This document shows positions 52,746-63,305 of a stretch of DNA of 64,000 nt, in pieces. The notes beneath the pieces are model-generated. The model ran no database searches. It saw only the letters and a program-made list of their open reading frames with translations, and was not told the origin of the DNA. Position numbers and translations under genes: made by a program. The stretch comes from Marsupella aquatica (Eukaryota > Marchantiophyta). Numbering within the stretch: the stretch's first letter is position 1; each line of letters begins with the position of its first letter. The DNA lies in contig OZ316895.1 of NCBI GenBank assembly GCA_973895155.1, forward strand, positions 17,918,001-17,982,000, written 5' to 3'.

Positions 52746-55356
52746 TGTGACACGGGTAACGTGTCACTTGACCGAACCCAGGTCGTAGATTAGGACTTAT
52801 ACGGTCATTAGGACCGTAGCCATAGTGTAGAATAGCACGTATAGCCGTCTGTTGCCATTATGATTAGATTAGGAGTAGGTTAAGATGATCGAATCATTAC
52901 GAGTTAAGGAAGGGATTATTACGCGCGACCGAGGTACGGTGGCGGCAGCGGAGTAAAAATCAGTTAGAAGAAACACGCTTGGACCGAGGTGCCAACTTCA
53001 GCTCGCTATCAATGACCAAAACGGCCTGGCCTTCTCACGCTCGGGCTCATCCTGGCACCTCCATAAGAGAGGAGCCGATGGTGCTGCGGGCCATTTGCTC
53101 ATGTCTACCTTTCTTTGACTTCGCGGACGTTGCCACCCACTCGCCCTGCTGATCAAATCGAGTCGACCTTTACAAGGAGATTATCGAGGGAGAAGAGCGG
53201 AATGTGGCAAGATTTAGTTAGGACGAGCGAGGCCTCCACGAGACAGAGGACCAGCCGGGTGGGAACGCGGACTCAACGAACCGGACTACGAGGTTAGTAT
53301 GACCCTCACAGCCTTGGGATTTTGGACCTTGTTTGGCGAGGTAGGTGCTAAGTTCTCCGAGACTTACTGGTACTCTTGCCCCGAGAAATCCGCTTACGAA
53401 CGAAGATACGCGAGGCTGGTGACCAAGGTAGCACTGGTTAATTGCGAAAGAACAGCCATCACCAAGGCTCAGCAGACAATGGGAAGCGGCGCGTAATCTT
53501 ACGTTCCTCGGGGAAAGCTCCAACGCCTTCAACTGGGATATGGCTACCCCGATATCACCAGTGCCTCAACCGATGACCATCGGAGTACCGCCGAACCAGT
53601 CCCAAGTCCGTCCAGTAATCAACACGGAGTGTTCTTTGGGTTCCGAGCGAGCTAGTCCGCAACTCAAACAGTGTCCTTGTAAGCGGCCAAGGACTACGAC
53701 GGCCCCCGAATCAACACAGACCGACGCCGCGCCTGCACCTGCCCCGGCAAACCCCCCGACCAACCAGACCCGATGGCCCCCGGATAACCCGAAGTCCAAC
53801 TTATTACAGGTAATCCGCGTCCCCGAAGTGGTTTGGATCGCGATCAAGAAACTCGAACATGCAGACTATCTCAAGGAGCATCAGTTGGAGCAGTTCGCCC
53901 ACTTGCTATGGAGGCCGTGCGCCACCGGGCCGAAGGAGATTTGTGAGTTCATCTCCAATTTCGACACTGACGCGTCGACCACCAAGGTTTCGGGGCAGGC
54001 CTTATCACTCACGGAGCATCGGTTAACGCAAATCTTCTGCCTACCAACCGGGCCGGTGCCGGTGGAAATCCGAATTTGGGATAAGGAGTATACGCCGCGA
54101 CACTTCAAACCCGAGGGTAAGACGGACAACGGATACAAGCAGGGGGCGTGCACCAACTTAACCTGTATGGAGCGGCTTAACTTCATACGGACTACCCTAC
54201 ACATGATTGAGCCACGATCCGAGATTTCCCTCTGCACGATCGTGCAGGTGGAACAGTACAAGCGACGAAACTGGGCCCAATTCTTCTACCGAAGATTCTC
54301 GGGGGAGCTGAAGCGGGCTCAGGGTGGTATGGCTATTGGGGGGAAGACTTACTTAGGAAGTCATATCGCCATTATCCTCGCCTGGTACAAGGCACGGCGG
54401 GAGGCCAGAGGAAAAAATATGGCCACCTCAGCCTCGGGTAATGTCACCCCCGCCCCAGAGGAGGCAACCCCGACTACGCGGACTACCGTCCCTCGGGCAA
54501 ACCCCGAGCCGGAAGCCCCGACTAATACTCCGCCACCTCCTCCTGTGGAAATTCCACCGCCCCCTTCCGTTGAGCCTCCACTACCCGCAGTGCAACCACC
54601 CCCAATCCCTCCACCACCTGAAGATATCTTCCCCTCCCCAGCGCTGACTACAGAGGAGATCGTTGCTCCACCCGAGGAGCCACCGGTACCCGAGAGGATG
54701 GAGGACTACCAAGTAGCCCCGGGGACCATGGCCTACGACCTGGTCCAGAAGTTTAGCCAGACTATGTCTGGGGAGCTAGCAACATACATCGGACAACAAG
54801 TCTCGGCGTACTTTCAACCAGCCTTCTTCATGTTAGAGCACCAACCACGGATCGTAAGCCGCCTGGAAGAAGATCTCATGGCGAAGGGGAATGAGATCGG
54901 GCGCCTCCAGATGTTGGTAGAGCACCTCGAGGAGGAGGCAACAACCCGACGCGAGGAGTTAGTCCGCACCGTCAAATAGAGGGACGGACTAAACCAGGAG
55001 CTAAGCGGAGCGCAAGTCGAACTCAAGAAGCTGGATGACACTGTGCTTCAATTACGCTCAGGGCAGCACAGCAGGTGGCTAGTCTCTCCGCCGAATGAGA
55101 TAAATTGCTAGCACAGGACCAGATCCATCGCAACTCCATCGACCAGCTCAATTTGGAGGTAGCACGGCTCCAGACCAAGGTCGATGAAGCTGCAAATGAG
55201 GCGGAGGAGGCGGTACGGGACAACAAGGCCTTGCAGGACCGCATTACCCTGCTCATCCTCCAGCGGGGAAAACCTGGGCCCACCTCTAATCAAGGCAGCT
55301 CGAGGTCTCGTCCCGACAAGGGGACCAGCCTTGGTCCAACCACCTCACACACGTAA
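52746..55356 (+). mobile_element. gag-like-only LTR-type element, plus strand (right end not found)
   Basis: The copia integrase frame breaks at about 52745 and TGTGACACGGGTAACGTGTC begins. The TGTGAC start, a degenerate TATA region (CATAAGAGAGGAGCCGAT near 53075) and the ORF that follows all resemble the 3963-bp element at 14760-18722. It encodes the ORF at 53540-54979 and no polymerase. The far end and a target duplication are not identifiable; the copia 5' half does not reappear to the right. Confidence 0.5.
53540..55356 (+). CDS. 479-residue gag-like ORF (degenerate coiled-coil extension)
   Basis: The open frame 53540-54979 starts with a proline/threonine-rich stretch. The conserved block at about 100-290 contains KEICEFISNFDTDASTTKVS, LTQIFCLPTGPVPVEIRIWD, NGYKQGACTNLTCMERLNFI, LHMIEPRSEISLCTIVQVEQ and YLGSHIAIILAWY. 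It aligns by eye with residues 310-450 of the ORF at 15984-18179. A proline-rich linker follows, then the start of a coiled coil. After TAG at 54977 coiled coil continues in shifted frames (VELKKLDDTVLQL, then RNSIDQLNLEVARLQTKVDE) to 55356, so the copy is decayed at its 3' end. Function is unknown; a retroelement structural protein is likely. Confidence 0.6.
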
Positions 55357-56302
55357 GGGGTGGTTAGCGAAGGGTGGAAGCTGTGGTGCGTCCCATGGCT
55401 CCCTAAACCCAAGAAACCCCCCAGCTCAAGCCGATTCCCGCAGGTTTTGTGCTTGGCGAGGCCGTTTCCGCGGCTTAGCGGCATGGGACGCTGCTAACCT
55501 TCTACTACTACTATTAACATTTTACACACATATACTGGACAGATCCTTCATCGGGTCATGAGATACGTAGCCGGCCTAATATAGGCCTTCCCCTGTCTTC
55601 CCCTGTCTTCCCCTCCGTCTTGTTAGGTATGTTTGGATTCCGCCGCCGGAATGATCCCCAATAGGCTTGGTTAAGCCGCTAAGACCTCTCTCAGCTCGAC
55701 ACATCCAACTCTTACTCCCCTGCTTACTTTCCTTCCTTCTGTTGATGTGGGCACTCTTCACACAAGTTAATGCGACACACAAATAGCAAAATGACTCATT
55801 CTGACTGAGTCATACCATGCACTTGCCATACAAACAGTACATCTCATACACAAGTTCTGCGAACTAAGCCGTGAGGCCAACTCTATTCAGCTCTTAGGCA
55901 TGAGGAAACAAGAATATACACAAGGGTCACTGTATGACTAACCGAGAGCTTCTCGTACTACTTGATCCCAGCCCGGCTGGTGCAAACTAAAAACTTGCTA
56001 AAGAAGAGGCCCTGAGCTCCCCGCTGCCCAGGTACTTATCCTGGTAGTGGATCCGCCATTCTTTGCATCGTAAGCCTAATCTACTTAACAGTAATCTACT
56101 TGCCCGAATCTACCTATGTACAGCAAGGCAGGAGCACAAGTGTTGCTCCTACCAGTGGGACCGCAATCCCACTAAGCTAAGTGTCAGGGCCGCTCCTGGT
56201 TCTGATCCTAATCCTAAACGTGGAGATCCGCGCCCGCCCTGCCCACTCACGCCTCCTCCCTCCACGTCCGCCCTCCCTAAAAGGAACGGCGCCCTTGCAC
56301 CG
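55357..56302. other. non-coding sequence between two retroelements; probably contains the gypsy 3' LTR
   Basis: No protein is recognised. The minus-strand gypsy element ends its last ORF at 56303, so its 3' LTR should lie here. A minus-strand purine run (GGAGGGAGGAGG, near 56260) followed by TGACACTTAGC near 56185 could be polypurine tract and LTR start. CCCCTGTCTT is repeated three times at 55594-55620. Confidence 0.35.
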
Positions 56303-59300
56303 TCACGACACCGGTGGTGGATCCTTAATGGACGCCCCCAACGCTTCCTCCTCAGCCACTGCCGTAGGCTCATTCCCTGACAGATTACCTGCCCTTGACT
56401 GAGTCAACTCTCCATCGGCCTGATTGGGTCCACCATCGGCGTCGGCATCGGCTCGAGAATCGGTTACGGCCTCAGCCTCGGCTACGGTCTCCCCGGCCTG
56501 CTCAAGAGGCGGATCTGGAATACTGGCCTCCTTACTGAGTAGTTCGGCTTGGGCCGCACCATCCCTACCTGTGATCATAGCGGGATCTATTGCCGTATTC
56601 ATGTCGGAGGATGGTGCTGGTTCTACCTCTTTGGTCACCACGGCTTGTGGAGTCGGATTACTCCTTGACCCTGAAGGTTTCCGCTTTTTCTTCTTTTCTG
56701 GTTCGGCAGCTGGTCCCTTCCCCTTCCCACTTACCTCCGGCACTGGTGCAGTTGGCGCGGCTTTTTCTTCGGCCAGTACCACTCCTGGTAACTTGGTTGC
56801 CCCAATTGGAGTTGGGCCTGATGAAGACAAGCACCTAAATACTGCGGCTTGTTTCTTCAGCCGCTCCGTTTGGTTGTCGGCCCGCCGCTGGAGGTTCTCC
56901 ATCTTCCTCGTGATTTCCTCCAACTCCTCCTGGGTCTCATCCAGGTCCTTGCGTGCCTCCTCTAGTTCCTTCTGGGCTTCCTCCCGTTCTTGTTTCAAGG
57001 TAGTCCTCTCCTCCTGGGTTGCTTTTAGCTCCTTGTCGAGCTCTGCAATGATGACAGACTCCATCTGGTTCATCTTGGCGTAAGTCTGTTCGAGCATCTC
57101 GTCCTTCTCCCTTAGGTCGGCCTTAAAGCTGGCCGTCAGGGACGCAAGCTCCTGCTGCAGCGCCATAATCCCTTGATAGGATTTCCCTAACTCGGCCTCC
57201 TTCTGCTCAAGGGCTCCGCGGATTTTCTCGAGCTCCCCTTTCAATGCCCATTCCTTTCTTTGGGTCTCCGCCATGGCCCGGCTGTTGGCTGTTATGTGGG
57301 CCTCCTCTGTATTCTTCAGCTCTTGCTTCCACTTCTCCCTCTCTTTGATCGTGTCGGCCAACTCTTCCTGTGTCTGAGTCAGTTTATCCTTGATATTCTG
57401 ATTATCAGCCTGCGCGGTGTCCAACTGCCCCTGCATGATGTTCAGCTCATGTCGTTTAATCCGCAGTTCATCTTGGGCTTTCTTGGCCGCCCTTAGATCT
57501 TCAATCTCGGCTTCCATCCTCCTAAGCCGCCGAATGACCTCGTCCTTCTTGCTTCTCTCTAAAGCCACCGCTTCTTCTAATTGGTGCTTCTCCAACTGCT
57601 CCCTATGGAAAAAGGGTCCTACCTCCAACTCCTCTCCAAAGATGCCGAGCGCAAGTTCCCCACACATCTCACCATACTCCATGGCTCTATTCTTAGCGTA
57701 GGTGGAGTAAGTAGAAGTGATCGGCATCGCCCATCGCGGCCTCTGCTCCCAAGCCGTCCTGCGGATCTCTTCAATCGTGGCTAGAGGTTTGCTTCCTTTT
57801 TTGGCTAGCCGCCTGATGTCCTCCGGCCAATCTCCTCCTGGTAAATCCTTTTCCTTAGCCAGGGCGGCCTCCTCCTCCTGCTTGATTCGCTCCTGAAATT
57901 CCTGCACCGTCTGTTTTATGCCGTCGAAGCTCGGGGGAGCAACATCTGGTGGGGGAGACTCAGGGCTACTCTGCTGGTTGGGGTCCCCTCGCACTACCCT
58001 TGGAAGTGTGGGGACAAACCGGCCACAGGTCCTTACTCCTGGAACGTGATGGTCCGACCCATAGCCGGAATTATCATGGTTGCAGTCCTCCACTGCCTCC
58101 TCTACCTCTTGGACGTCCGGCTTCTCCCTCTCCTCTTCGTCGGTAGGAGCTTCAGGCAATTCTGCCTCAGATTCGGAGCTTGAGGTTCCCACGTACATTC
58201 GAACACTTGGCTTGGATTCCGGCCTGATTCTCTCCTTGTCTCCAGCAAAGGGGTTTTCTCTTGTGAGCCGGTGTAGGCCTACCTCTGTAGTAGTGTCCTG
58301 CATTGTTGCCGTTGCCGTTGTTGTTGCCGATGCCGATTTCTTTTCTTTTTCCAGTAGTTTCAGCAGACTCTGCATGCCTGGTTGCTGCATCGGCAAGTCC
58401 TCCTTCCTGGGCCTAAACACCTGCTCGATCGTAGGACTAACAGGTGGTTGAGGCTTCTCAGCCAACGGCCTCGGCGTTGGAGCTTCCTCGGGTGCCCTTA
58501 CCTGCAGGGGAAGTACCGGGGCAAAAGTCTGACCTCTGGCATACCGGCACAACAGCGGCATGTGATAGCCCAGCCGCGACACGCTCCCCATGCCGATTAC
58601 CTGCTGCTCCTCCTTTAAGATCTTCTTCAATTGGTTGAGGAGGTACCCGTTGTAGTCCCGGCTTGGGTCTGGCCTTTCTGCCAGATAGACCTGTGCCTTG
58701 CCGATCTCTGCCCTCGGCAAGTTACAATGCATGGTCACCCGCAAGAAGTCGATCATCTCTCCTATGTGCGGGTTGGTGCAGGTGTTCCGGAAGAAGCCAT
58801 TCTTCGTTGATGGCCCGGGGAACGACCGGAACTCCTTGTCAGGCAAGGTCTTCCTGGTATCAACTTTGGTCTTATTGCCTATCGGCAGGCCAAACACTTC
58901 GGCAATTACCTTGGGAGTAAGATAGAAATCCTTCCCATATATCCTCGTGCAATTGGTTTCGGGTTCCCATGACCCCACGAATTCTAATAGGTCTGACTCC
59001 GGTACCTCCGGCTTCAGCCATGGTAATCTTACAAAGGCCTCCAAGCCGGATCCGGCCATGAAGCCTTGGTACTTCTTGGTCTGCATGGCCGTAAAGCATG
59101 CATCCTCCTCCCGTGCAAAATGTAGTTGCACCTCCACCGGTAGGGTTGCCGCCCAGCCCTTCCAGGTGTCATCCTTGGTTGGAATGGCCTTGATGGGATC
59201 GACCTCCTCCTCTTCGGCTTCTCCCTGCCTCCTGCTCTGCTGCTCGGCTGGCTTCTTTGGTGCCGCCGACCTCGTTCTTTTTGCCGGGGTGGCTTCATCG

Positions 59301-59935
59301 TTGACGGCTCCCTTCCTCTTCATCTTTGTTGTCGTGGAGGTTTCTCCTAGCACCGTTGCCTGGGTCCACCTTTCCGTGCTACCCTTTAATTCCCAGTGTA
59401 TGTCGTTGCAGTTCTTGATGGCCTCTCGGATGCCGACGACGCTGTCTTTGCAAAACAAAAGATTGTCGAATTGATTGGAAGTAGGCGTCCACAGAAACTC
59501 GTCCTTGATGAGTTCGCCTCCTAAGAAAGCCGTCTTCTGCAGCTCCCACAATCGAGCGAGCTCCTGCCATTCTCGAGCTGCCCTTTCTGATTCCTCGTCC
59601 TCGTAAGTCTTGATGTACTCAGTTGCCCGTTCGAACAGGCATCCCCATAAATGTGCCGCTTGATTGACGTTGCTCATACCCTCCTTAGGTCGATCGTCGG
59701 TATCTACTCTCTCCCCGAGTGCTTGCCTAAGCAGCTGACAGTAGTTGGCCTCCCGTAGTCGTCTGCCTAGTTCGTGCTCGCAAATGAGCCACCATCTCCT
59801 GCAAGCGCTCCTTACCCCTCTCCTCTGCCTGTCCTTCTTCCCGTTGATCCTTCCTAGCCGCCGACGCTTAACGCGCCCTAACCCTAATCGGGTTTTCACC
59901 CTCAGCCTTACCTCCGGCCTCAGCCCGGGTTCCAT
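56303..59935 (-). CDS. 1210-residue ORF downstream of gypsy pol: gag-like block plus long coiled coil
   Basis: It begins 103 bp downstream of the pol stop, on the same strand, in the position where Athila/Tat-type gypsy elements carry an extra or env-like ORF. I see no signal peptide, transmembrane segment or catalytic motif. The N-terminal ~100 residues are basic. The block at about 300-480 (NCTRIYGKDFYLTPKVIAEV, FGLPIGNKTKVDTRKTLP, KNGFFRNTCTNPHIGEMIDF, LRVTMHCNLPRAEIGKAQVY) shares its layout with the ORFs at 16-18 kb and 53.5-55 kb. Acidic linkers follow, then ~300 residues of coiled coil (about 790-1080) and a KKKKRKPSGSRS basic patch near 1110. The frame is intact. The product is probably structural or nucleic-acid-associated; an envelope role is not supported. 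Confidence 0.65.
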   Translation of the reverse strand: MEPGLRPEVRLRVKTRLGLGRVKRRRLGRINGKKDRQRRGVRSACRRWWLICEHELGRRLREANYCQLLRQALGERVDTDDRPKEGMSNVNQAAHLWGCLFERATEYIKTYEDEESERAAREWQELARLWELQKTAFLGGELIKDEFLWTPTSNQFDNLLFCKDSVVGIREAIKNCNDIHWELKGSTERWTQATVLGETSTTTKMKRKGAVNDEATPAKRTRSAAPKKPAEQQSRRQGEAEEEEVDPIKAIPTKDDTWKGWAATLPVEVQLHFAREEDACFTAMQTKKYQGFMAGSGLEAFVRLPWLKPEVPESDLLEFVGSWEPETNCTRIYGKDFYLTPKVIAEVFGLPIGNKTKVDTRKTLPDKEFRSFPGPSTKNGFFRNTCTNPHIGEMIDFLRVTMHCNLPRAEIGKAQVYLAERPDPSRDYNGYLLNQLKKILKEEQQVIGMGSVSRLGYHMPLLCRYARGQTFAPVLPLQVRAPEEAPTPRPLAEKPQPPVSPTIEQVFRPRKEDLPMQQPGMQSLLKLLEKEKKSASATTTATATMQDTTTEVGLHRLTRENPFAGDKERIRPESKPSVRMYVGTSSSESEAELPEAPTDEEEREKPDVQEVEEAVEDCNHDNSGYGSDHHVPGVRTCGRFVPTLPRVVRGDPNQQSSPESPPPDVAPPSFDGIKQTVQEFQERIKQEEEAALAKEKDLPGGDWPEDIRRLAKKGSKPLATIEEIRRTAWEQRPRWAMPITSTYSTYAKNRAMEYGEMCGELALGIFGEELEVGPFFHREQLEKHQLEEAVALERSKKDEVIRRLRRMEAEIEDLRAAKKAQDELRIKRHELNIMQGQLDTAQADNQNIKDKLTQTQEELADTIKEREKWKQELKNTEEAHITANSRAMAETQRKEWALKGELEKIRGALEQKEAELGKSYQGIMALQQELASLTASFKADLREKDEMLEQTYAKMNQMESVIIAELDKELKATQEERTTLKQEREEAQKELEEARKDLDETQEELEEITRKMENLQRRADNQTERLKKQAAVFRCLSSSGPTPIGATKLPGVVLAEEKAAPTAPVPEVSGKGKGPAAEPEKKKKRKPSGSRSNPTPQAVVTKEVEPAPSSDMNTAIDPAMITGRDGAAQAELLSKEASIPDPPLEQAGETVAEAEAVTDSRADADADGGPNQADGELTQSRAGNLSGNEPTAVAEEEALGASIKDPPPVS

Positions 59936-60038
59936 GGTTGCCCCTAATTGTTTATATTTTCCTTGTTTTGTCCCTATACTAAGGTGTTCCTAGGGTGCCT
60001 TCCTGCTTTACCCACTTAACCGGCCGAGTGATTCCTGT

Positions 60039-63000
60039 CTAGGCATCACATAGCTCCCCACTTAATTGTGAAGCGTCCTCGCGAACAACTTCATCTTCGT
60101 CCATATAGTATTTCTTGAGGCGGTCATAATGGATGCGAACTGGATATACCTCTCCCGTAATGTTGGCCAATTGTACGGAGCCATTGGGGAACATCATGGT
60201 TACTCTAAAGGGTCCTAACCAGCGAGTGTAAAGCTTTCCTGGAAACCTACTATACCTACTGTCATAAAGTAGCACAAGATCACCGGTATGAATACTAACT
60301 ACTTTTAACCTTTTATCATACTGCTGCTTCATGATATTCTGTCTATATTCTACTCTCTCGGCTGAAATCATTCTCGCTTCCTCTAAAGCTTCTAACCTAT
60401 ATTCTTGCTCCTTTAGGCTCTCCTCCGCTGAGGCTCTTTCCTCAATTGTAACTTGAAATGTCGGTATCTCAAGTTGCATGGGTACCAGGGCTTCTTGTCC
60501 AAAGGTTAAGAAGAAGGGTGTATGACCGGTAGTGGATTTATAGGCAAGATTGTAAGCAAAAACAGCAGCAAACAATTTATCATCCCAATCGAGTTTGTTC
60601 TGAGCTACTGTCTTGTTCAATATCTTTCCTATAATTCCGTTTGCTCGTTCTGTCAACCCGTTTGCCTTTGGATGGTAGGGAGTAGTAGGCCTATGTTTAA
60701 CTAAATACTGCTCATTTAAACGACTAATTATATCATTCAAAAAATGGGTTCCTCTATCACTAACTAATTCTAGGGGTGCTCCATACCTGGTGAAGATCTG
60801 CTCATACATGAATCTAGCCGTAGTAATTGCATCATCCTTCGTTGTTGGTCTGGCCTCTACCCATTTAGTTGCATAATCCGTAGCCAGGATTATGTACTTG
60901 TTCCGTCGAGGGTGGGTCAGTGGTTTCAGAGGTCCAATGTAATCAATACCCCACTTCTCGAATGGTGCTAGAGGTAGAATAGGGTGCAGTGGATGCCTGG
61001 TGGACGCCCTTGGTCCTCCCGCTCGTTGACAATGATCGCATTGTTTGATAAACTGATAGACATCTTTGTGCAAGGTGGGCCACCAGTAACCGGCATTTAA
61101 TATCTTCTTAGACGTGGTTACTGGGGCAAAATGTCCTCCGGCCTCCTCTCCATGCATGGCCCGTAGGACTCGTTTTACCTCTCTCTTTTCCAAACATCTT
61201 TGAATCGTGCCGTTGATTCCATGCTTGTGCAGTATGCCTTTAATGCACTGATACTGTCTGACCTTCCGCACAAAGACTGCGGCTTGCTCTCGGCTTAATC
61301 CTGGCTGTAATCTGGAAGTGCTGAGAAATTGTAAAATCTCAGGGTACCATGTACCAGCTATTTCCACAACGAATAGCTCCTCGTCGGGGAATCGATCATC
61401 GATGCAATCCGTGGCAGGTTTACCTGTGATCCTTGAAAAGAAGTCGGCATTGGCATGTAACTTTCCCGGCTTGATCCTCAGCTCATAGTCAAACTCCTGT
61501 AATAGCAAAATCCATCTTGCTACTCTGCCTGTAAGGTCCGGCTTATTGACTAGGTACTTCAAACTTTCATGATCAGTATGAAAGATTACCTTGTACCCTA
61601 GTAAATAATGCCTAAACTTTTTACAAGAATAAATGACTCCTAATGCTTCTCTTTCCGTGGTAGAGTAGTTCCGTTCGGCATCGGCAAGCTGACGGCTTGC
61701 GAAGTATATGGGATGGTCCCTTCCTTTCTCATCCAACTGACTTAGTACTGAGCCAATACAGAAGCCCGAGACATCTACAAAAACATGAAAATCTTTGTTC
61801 CAGTCCGGTGCTATCATGACTGGGGCCTCTACTAACATCTGCTTCAATTCTACCACCGCTGTGACTCGTTCGGGTGTGGGTTCGAAGTCTGCTCCTGCCT
61901 TGAGCATATTGGTTAATGGTAAAGCTAGCTTGGCAAAATCCTTGATGAACCGGCGATAGTAACCAATGCATCCCAAGAAGGATCTTACATCCTTTATGTT
62001 CTTAGGTTGCATGATATCTAGCCATACTGCTAGCTTACCTTTGTCAATCTCAATGCCCTTCCTTGATACCTTGTGACCTAGTAGCACCCCCTCGGTTACT
62101 GCAAAAAAACATTTATCTGGGTGTAACTTGAGACCCACCTCTCTACATCTCATGAAGGTTTTCCTGAGGTATTTAGCATGTTTCGATGCCTTCCCGAATA
62201 CTGCAAAGTCATCAATGAAGATTTCCATGAACTTTCTCAAGTAATCATGAAAAATGTTCACCATTAATCGTTGGAACATAGCTGGTGCGTTGCAGAGTCC
62301 AAACGGCATACGATTGAAGACATAGATCCCCCATTCCGTGATGAAGGCCGTCTTGATTTGGTCTTCCTGCCGAATCCTGATTTGGTTATAACCAGAGTAT
62401 CCATCCATGAATGAATATAGTTCATGACTGGCTACCATGTCTAGTACCATATCAGTAAACGGTAAAGGAAAATGGTCTTTTAATGTTGCTTCATTCAGCT
62501 TCCTGTAATCCTGACAAACCCGGATCTTGGGTTTACCATCGGGTCCAGCTTTCTTGGGAACTATCACAATTGGAGACACCCAGTTTGAATGCAGGACTGG
62601 AGTGATGAATCCAGCTTCCACTAGTTTGTCGATTTCTGTTTTGACCAGCAGGGAATACTTCGGGTTCATCCTTCGAATTGGTTGTCGAAATGATTTGGCT
62701 CCTAACATGAGATCAATTCGATGTTCCCCTAGTGTTGGATCTACTCCCTTTAGATCTTGGTGACTCCATGCAAACACATCCTGAAATTCAATCAATAAGT
62801 CTCTGATCTCTTTCTCGAGCTCAGGTGCTAGGTTTCTCCCTAAGTTCAGTTCTCTTCCCTCTCCTAAGTCGAGCTTCCGATATTGCCGTGCTTGGATCAT
62901 ATTAATCTGCTTCTTCAAATTCGGGTCCAGTTCGGCTTCCAGTCTCTCTAATCTCATACCTCCATAAACTGGGATCTCGGCTGGACTAGCCGAGTCGGTC

Positions 63001-63305
63001 CCTTCCTTGGTGTCCATAGATTGTCCCCTTACCGGTCTATTCAGTTTTGAATTAGTGGTCGGCTCCCCTTCCTGCCTTGGCTCTGGATCGTGTCTGTCCA
63101 TCTCATCCACCTCTTGCTCCTGAGAGTTAGGCCGTTGTGCTCTCTCGGCTTCTAATAGGGCCTCAATTTGTTCTGCCCTCGTAATCGGCTTGTATGCCGA
63201 TCCCTTGGTATTTAATTCCTTGCCGATGATCGATGGCGTTGTGAACCCTGCCGGCTCTGCCACAATGCCTGCAGAAAATCCATTGTCCCTGCTACTGCTC
63301 CCCAC
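60039..63305 (-). CDS. gypsy pol: reverse transcriptase, RNase H, integrase (1088 residues)
   Basis: RT (about 200-400): KIRVCQDYRKLNEATLKDHF, FMDGYSGYNQIRIRQEDQIK, RMPFGLCNAPAMFQRLM, the catalytic FIDDFAVFG (F-I-D-D instead of Y-x-D-D) and LLGHKVSRKGIEIDKGK. RNase H (about 500-620): HVFVDVSGFCIGSVLSQL, AERNYSTTEREALGVIY and HTDHESLKYL. The first block reads DVS where many have DAS, keeping the aspartate. Integrase: zinc finger H-GGH-C-DHC-Q near 61020-61150, catalytic WGIDYIGPL, LVSDRGTHFLNDII and GLTERANGIIGKIL. The C-terminal GPFRVTMMFPNGSVQLANIT module follows. All DDE residues are visible. It overlaps the protease frame by 94 bp, suggesting frameshift expression or a separate start. Confidence 0.93.
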   Translation of the reverse strand: MGSSSRDNGFSAGIVAEPAGFTTPSIIGKELNTKGSAYKPITRAEQIEALLEAERAQRPNSQEQEVDEMDRHDPEPRQEGEPTTNSKLNRPVRGQSMDTKEGTDSASPAEIPVYGGMRLERLEAELDPNLKKQINMIQARQYRKLDLGEGRELNLGRNLAPELEKEIRDLLIEFQDVFAWSHQDLKGVDPTLGEHRIDLMLGAKSFRQPIRRMNPKYSLLVKTEIDKLVEAGFITPVLHSNWVSPIVIVPKKAGPDGKPKIRVCQDYRKLNEATLKDHFPLPFTDMVLDMVASHELYSFMDGYSGYNQIRIRQEDQIKTAFITEWGIYVFNRMPFGLCNAPAMFQRLMVNIFHDYLRKFMEIFIDDFAVFGKASKHAKYLRKTFMRCREVGLKLHPDKCFFAVTEGVLLGHKVSRKGIEIDKGKLAVWLDIMQPKNIKDVRSFLGCIGYYRRFIKDFAKLALPLTNMLKAGADFEPTPERVTAVVELKQMLVEAPVMIAPDWNKDFHVFVDVSGFCIGSVLSQLDEKGRDHPIYFASRQLADAERNYSTTEREALGVIYSCKKFRHYLLGYKVIFHTDHESLKYLVNKPDLTGRVARWILLLQEFDYELRIKPGKLHANADFFSRITGKPATDCIDDRFPDEELFVVEIAGTWYPEILQFLSTSRLQPGLSREQAAVFVRKVRQYQCIKGILHKHGINGTIQRCLEKREVKRVLRAMHGEEAGGHFAPVTTSKKILNAGYWWPTLHKDVYQFIKQCDHCQRAGGPRASTRHPLHPILPLAPFEKWGIDYIGPLKPLTHPRRNKYIILATDYATKWVEARPTTKDDAITTARFMYEQIFTRYGAPLELVSDRGTHFLNDIISRLNEQYLVKHRPTTPYHPKANGLTERANGIIGKILNKTVAQNKLDWDDKLFAAVFAYNLAYKSTTGHTPFFLTFGQEALVPMQLEIPTFQVTIEERASAEESLKEQEYRLEALEEARMISAERVEYRQNIMKQQYDKRLKVVSIHTGDLVLLYDSRYSRFPGKLYTRWLGPFRVTMMFPNGSVQLANITGEVYPVRIHYDRLKKYYMDEDEVVREDASQLSGELCDA

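Noticed and set aside
56303-59935. Retroviral-type envelope gene downstream of pol
   Set aside because: No signal peptide, transmembrane segment or cleavage site is visible; the protein is coiled-coil and gag-like.
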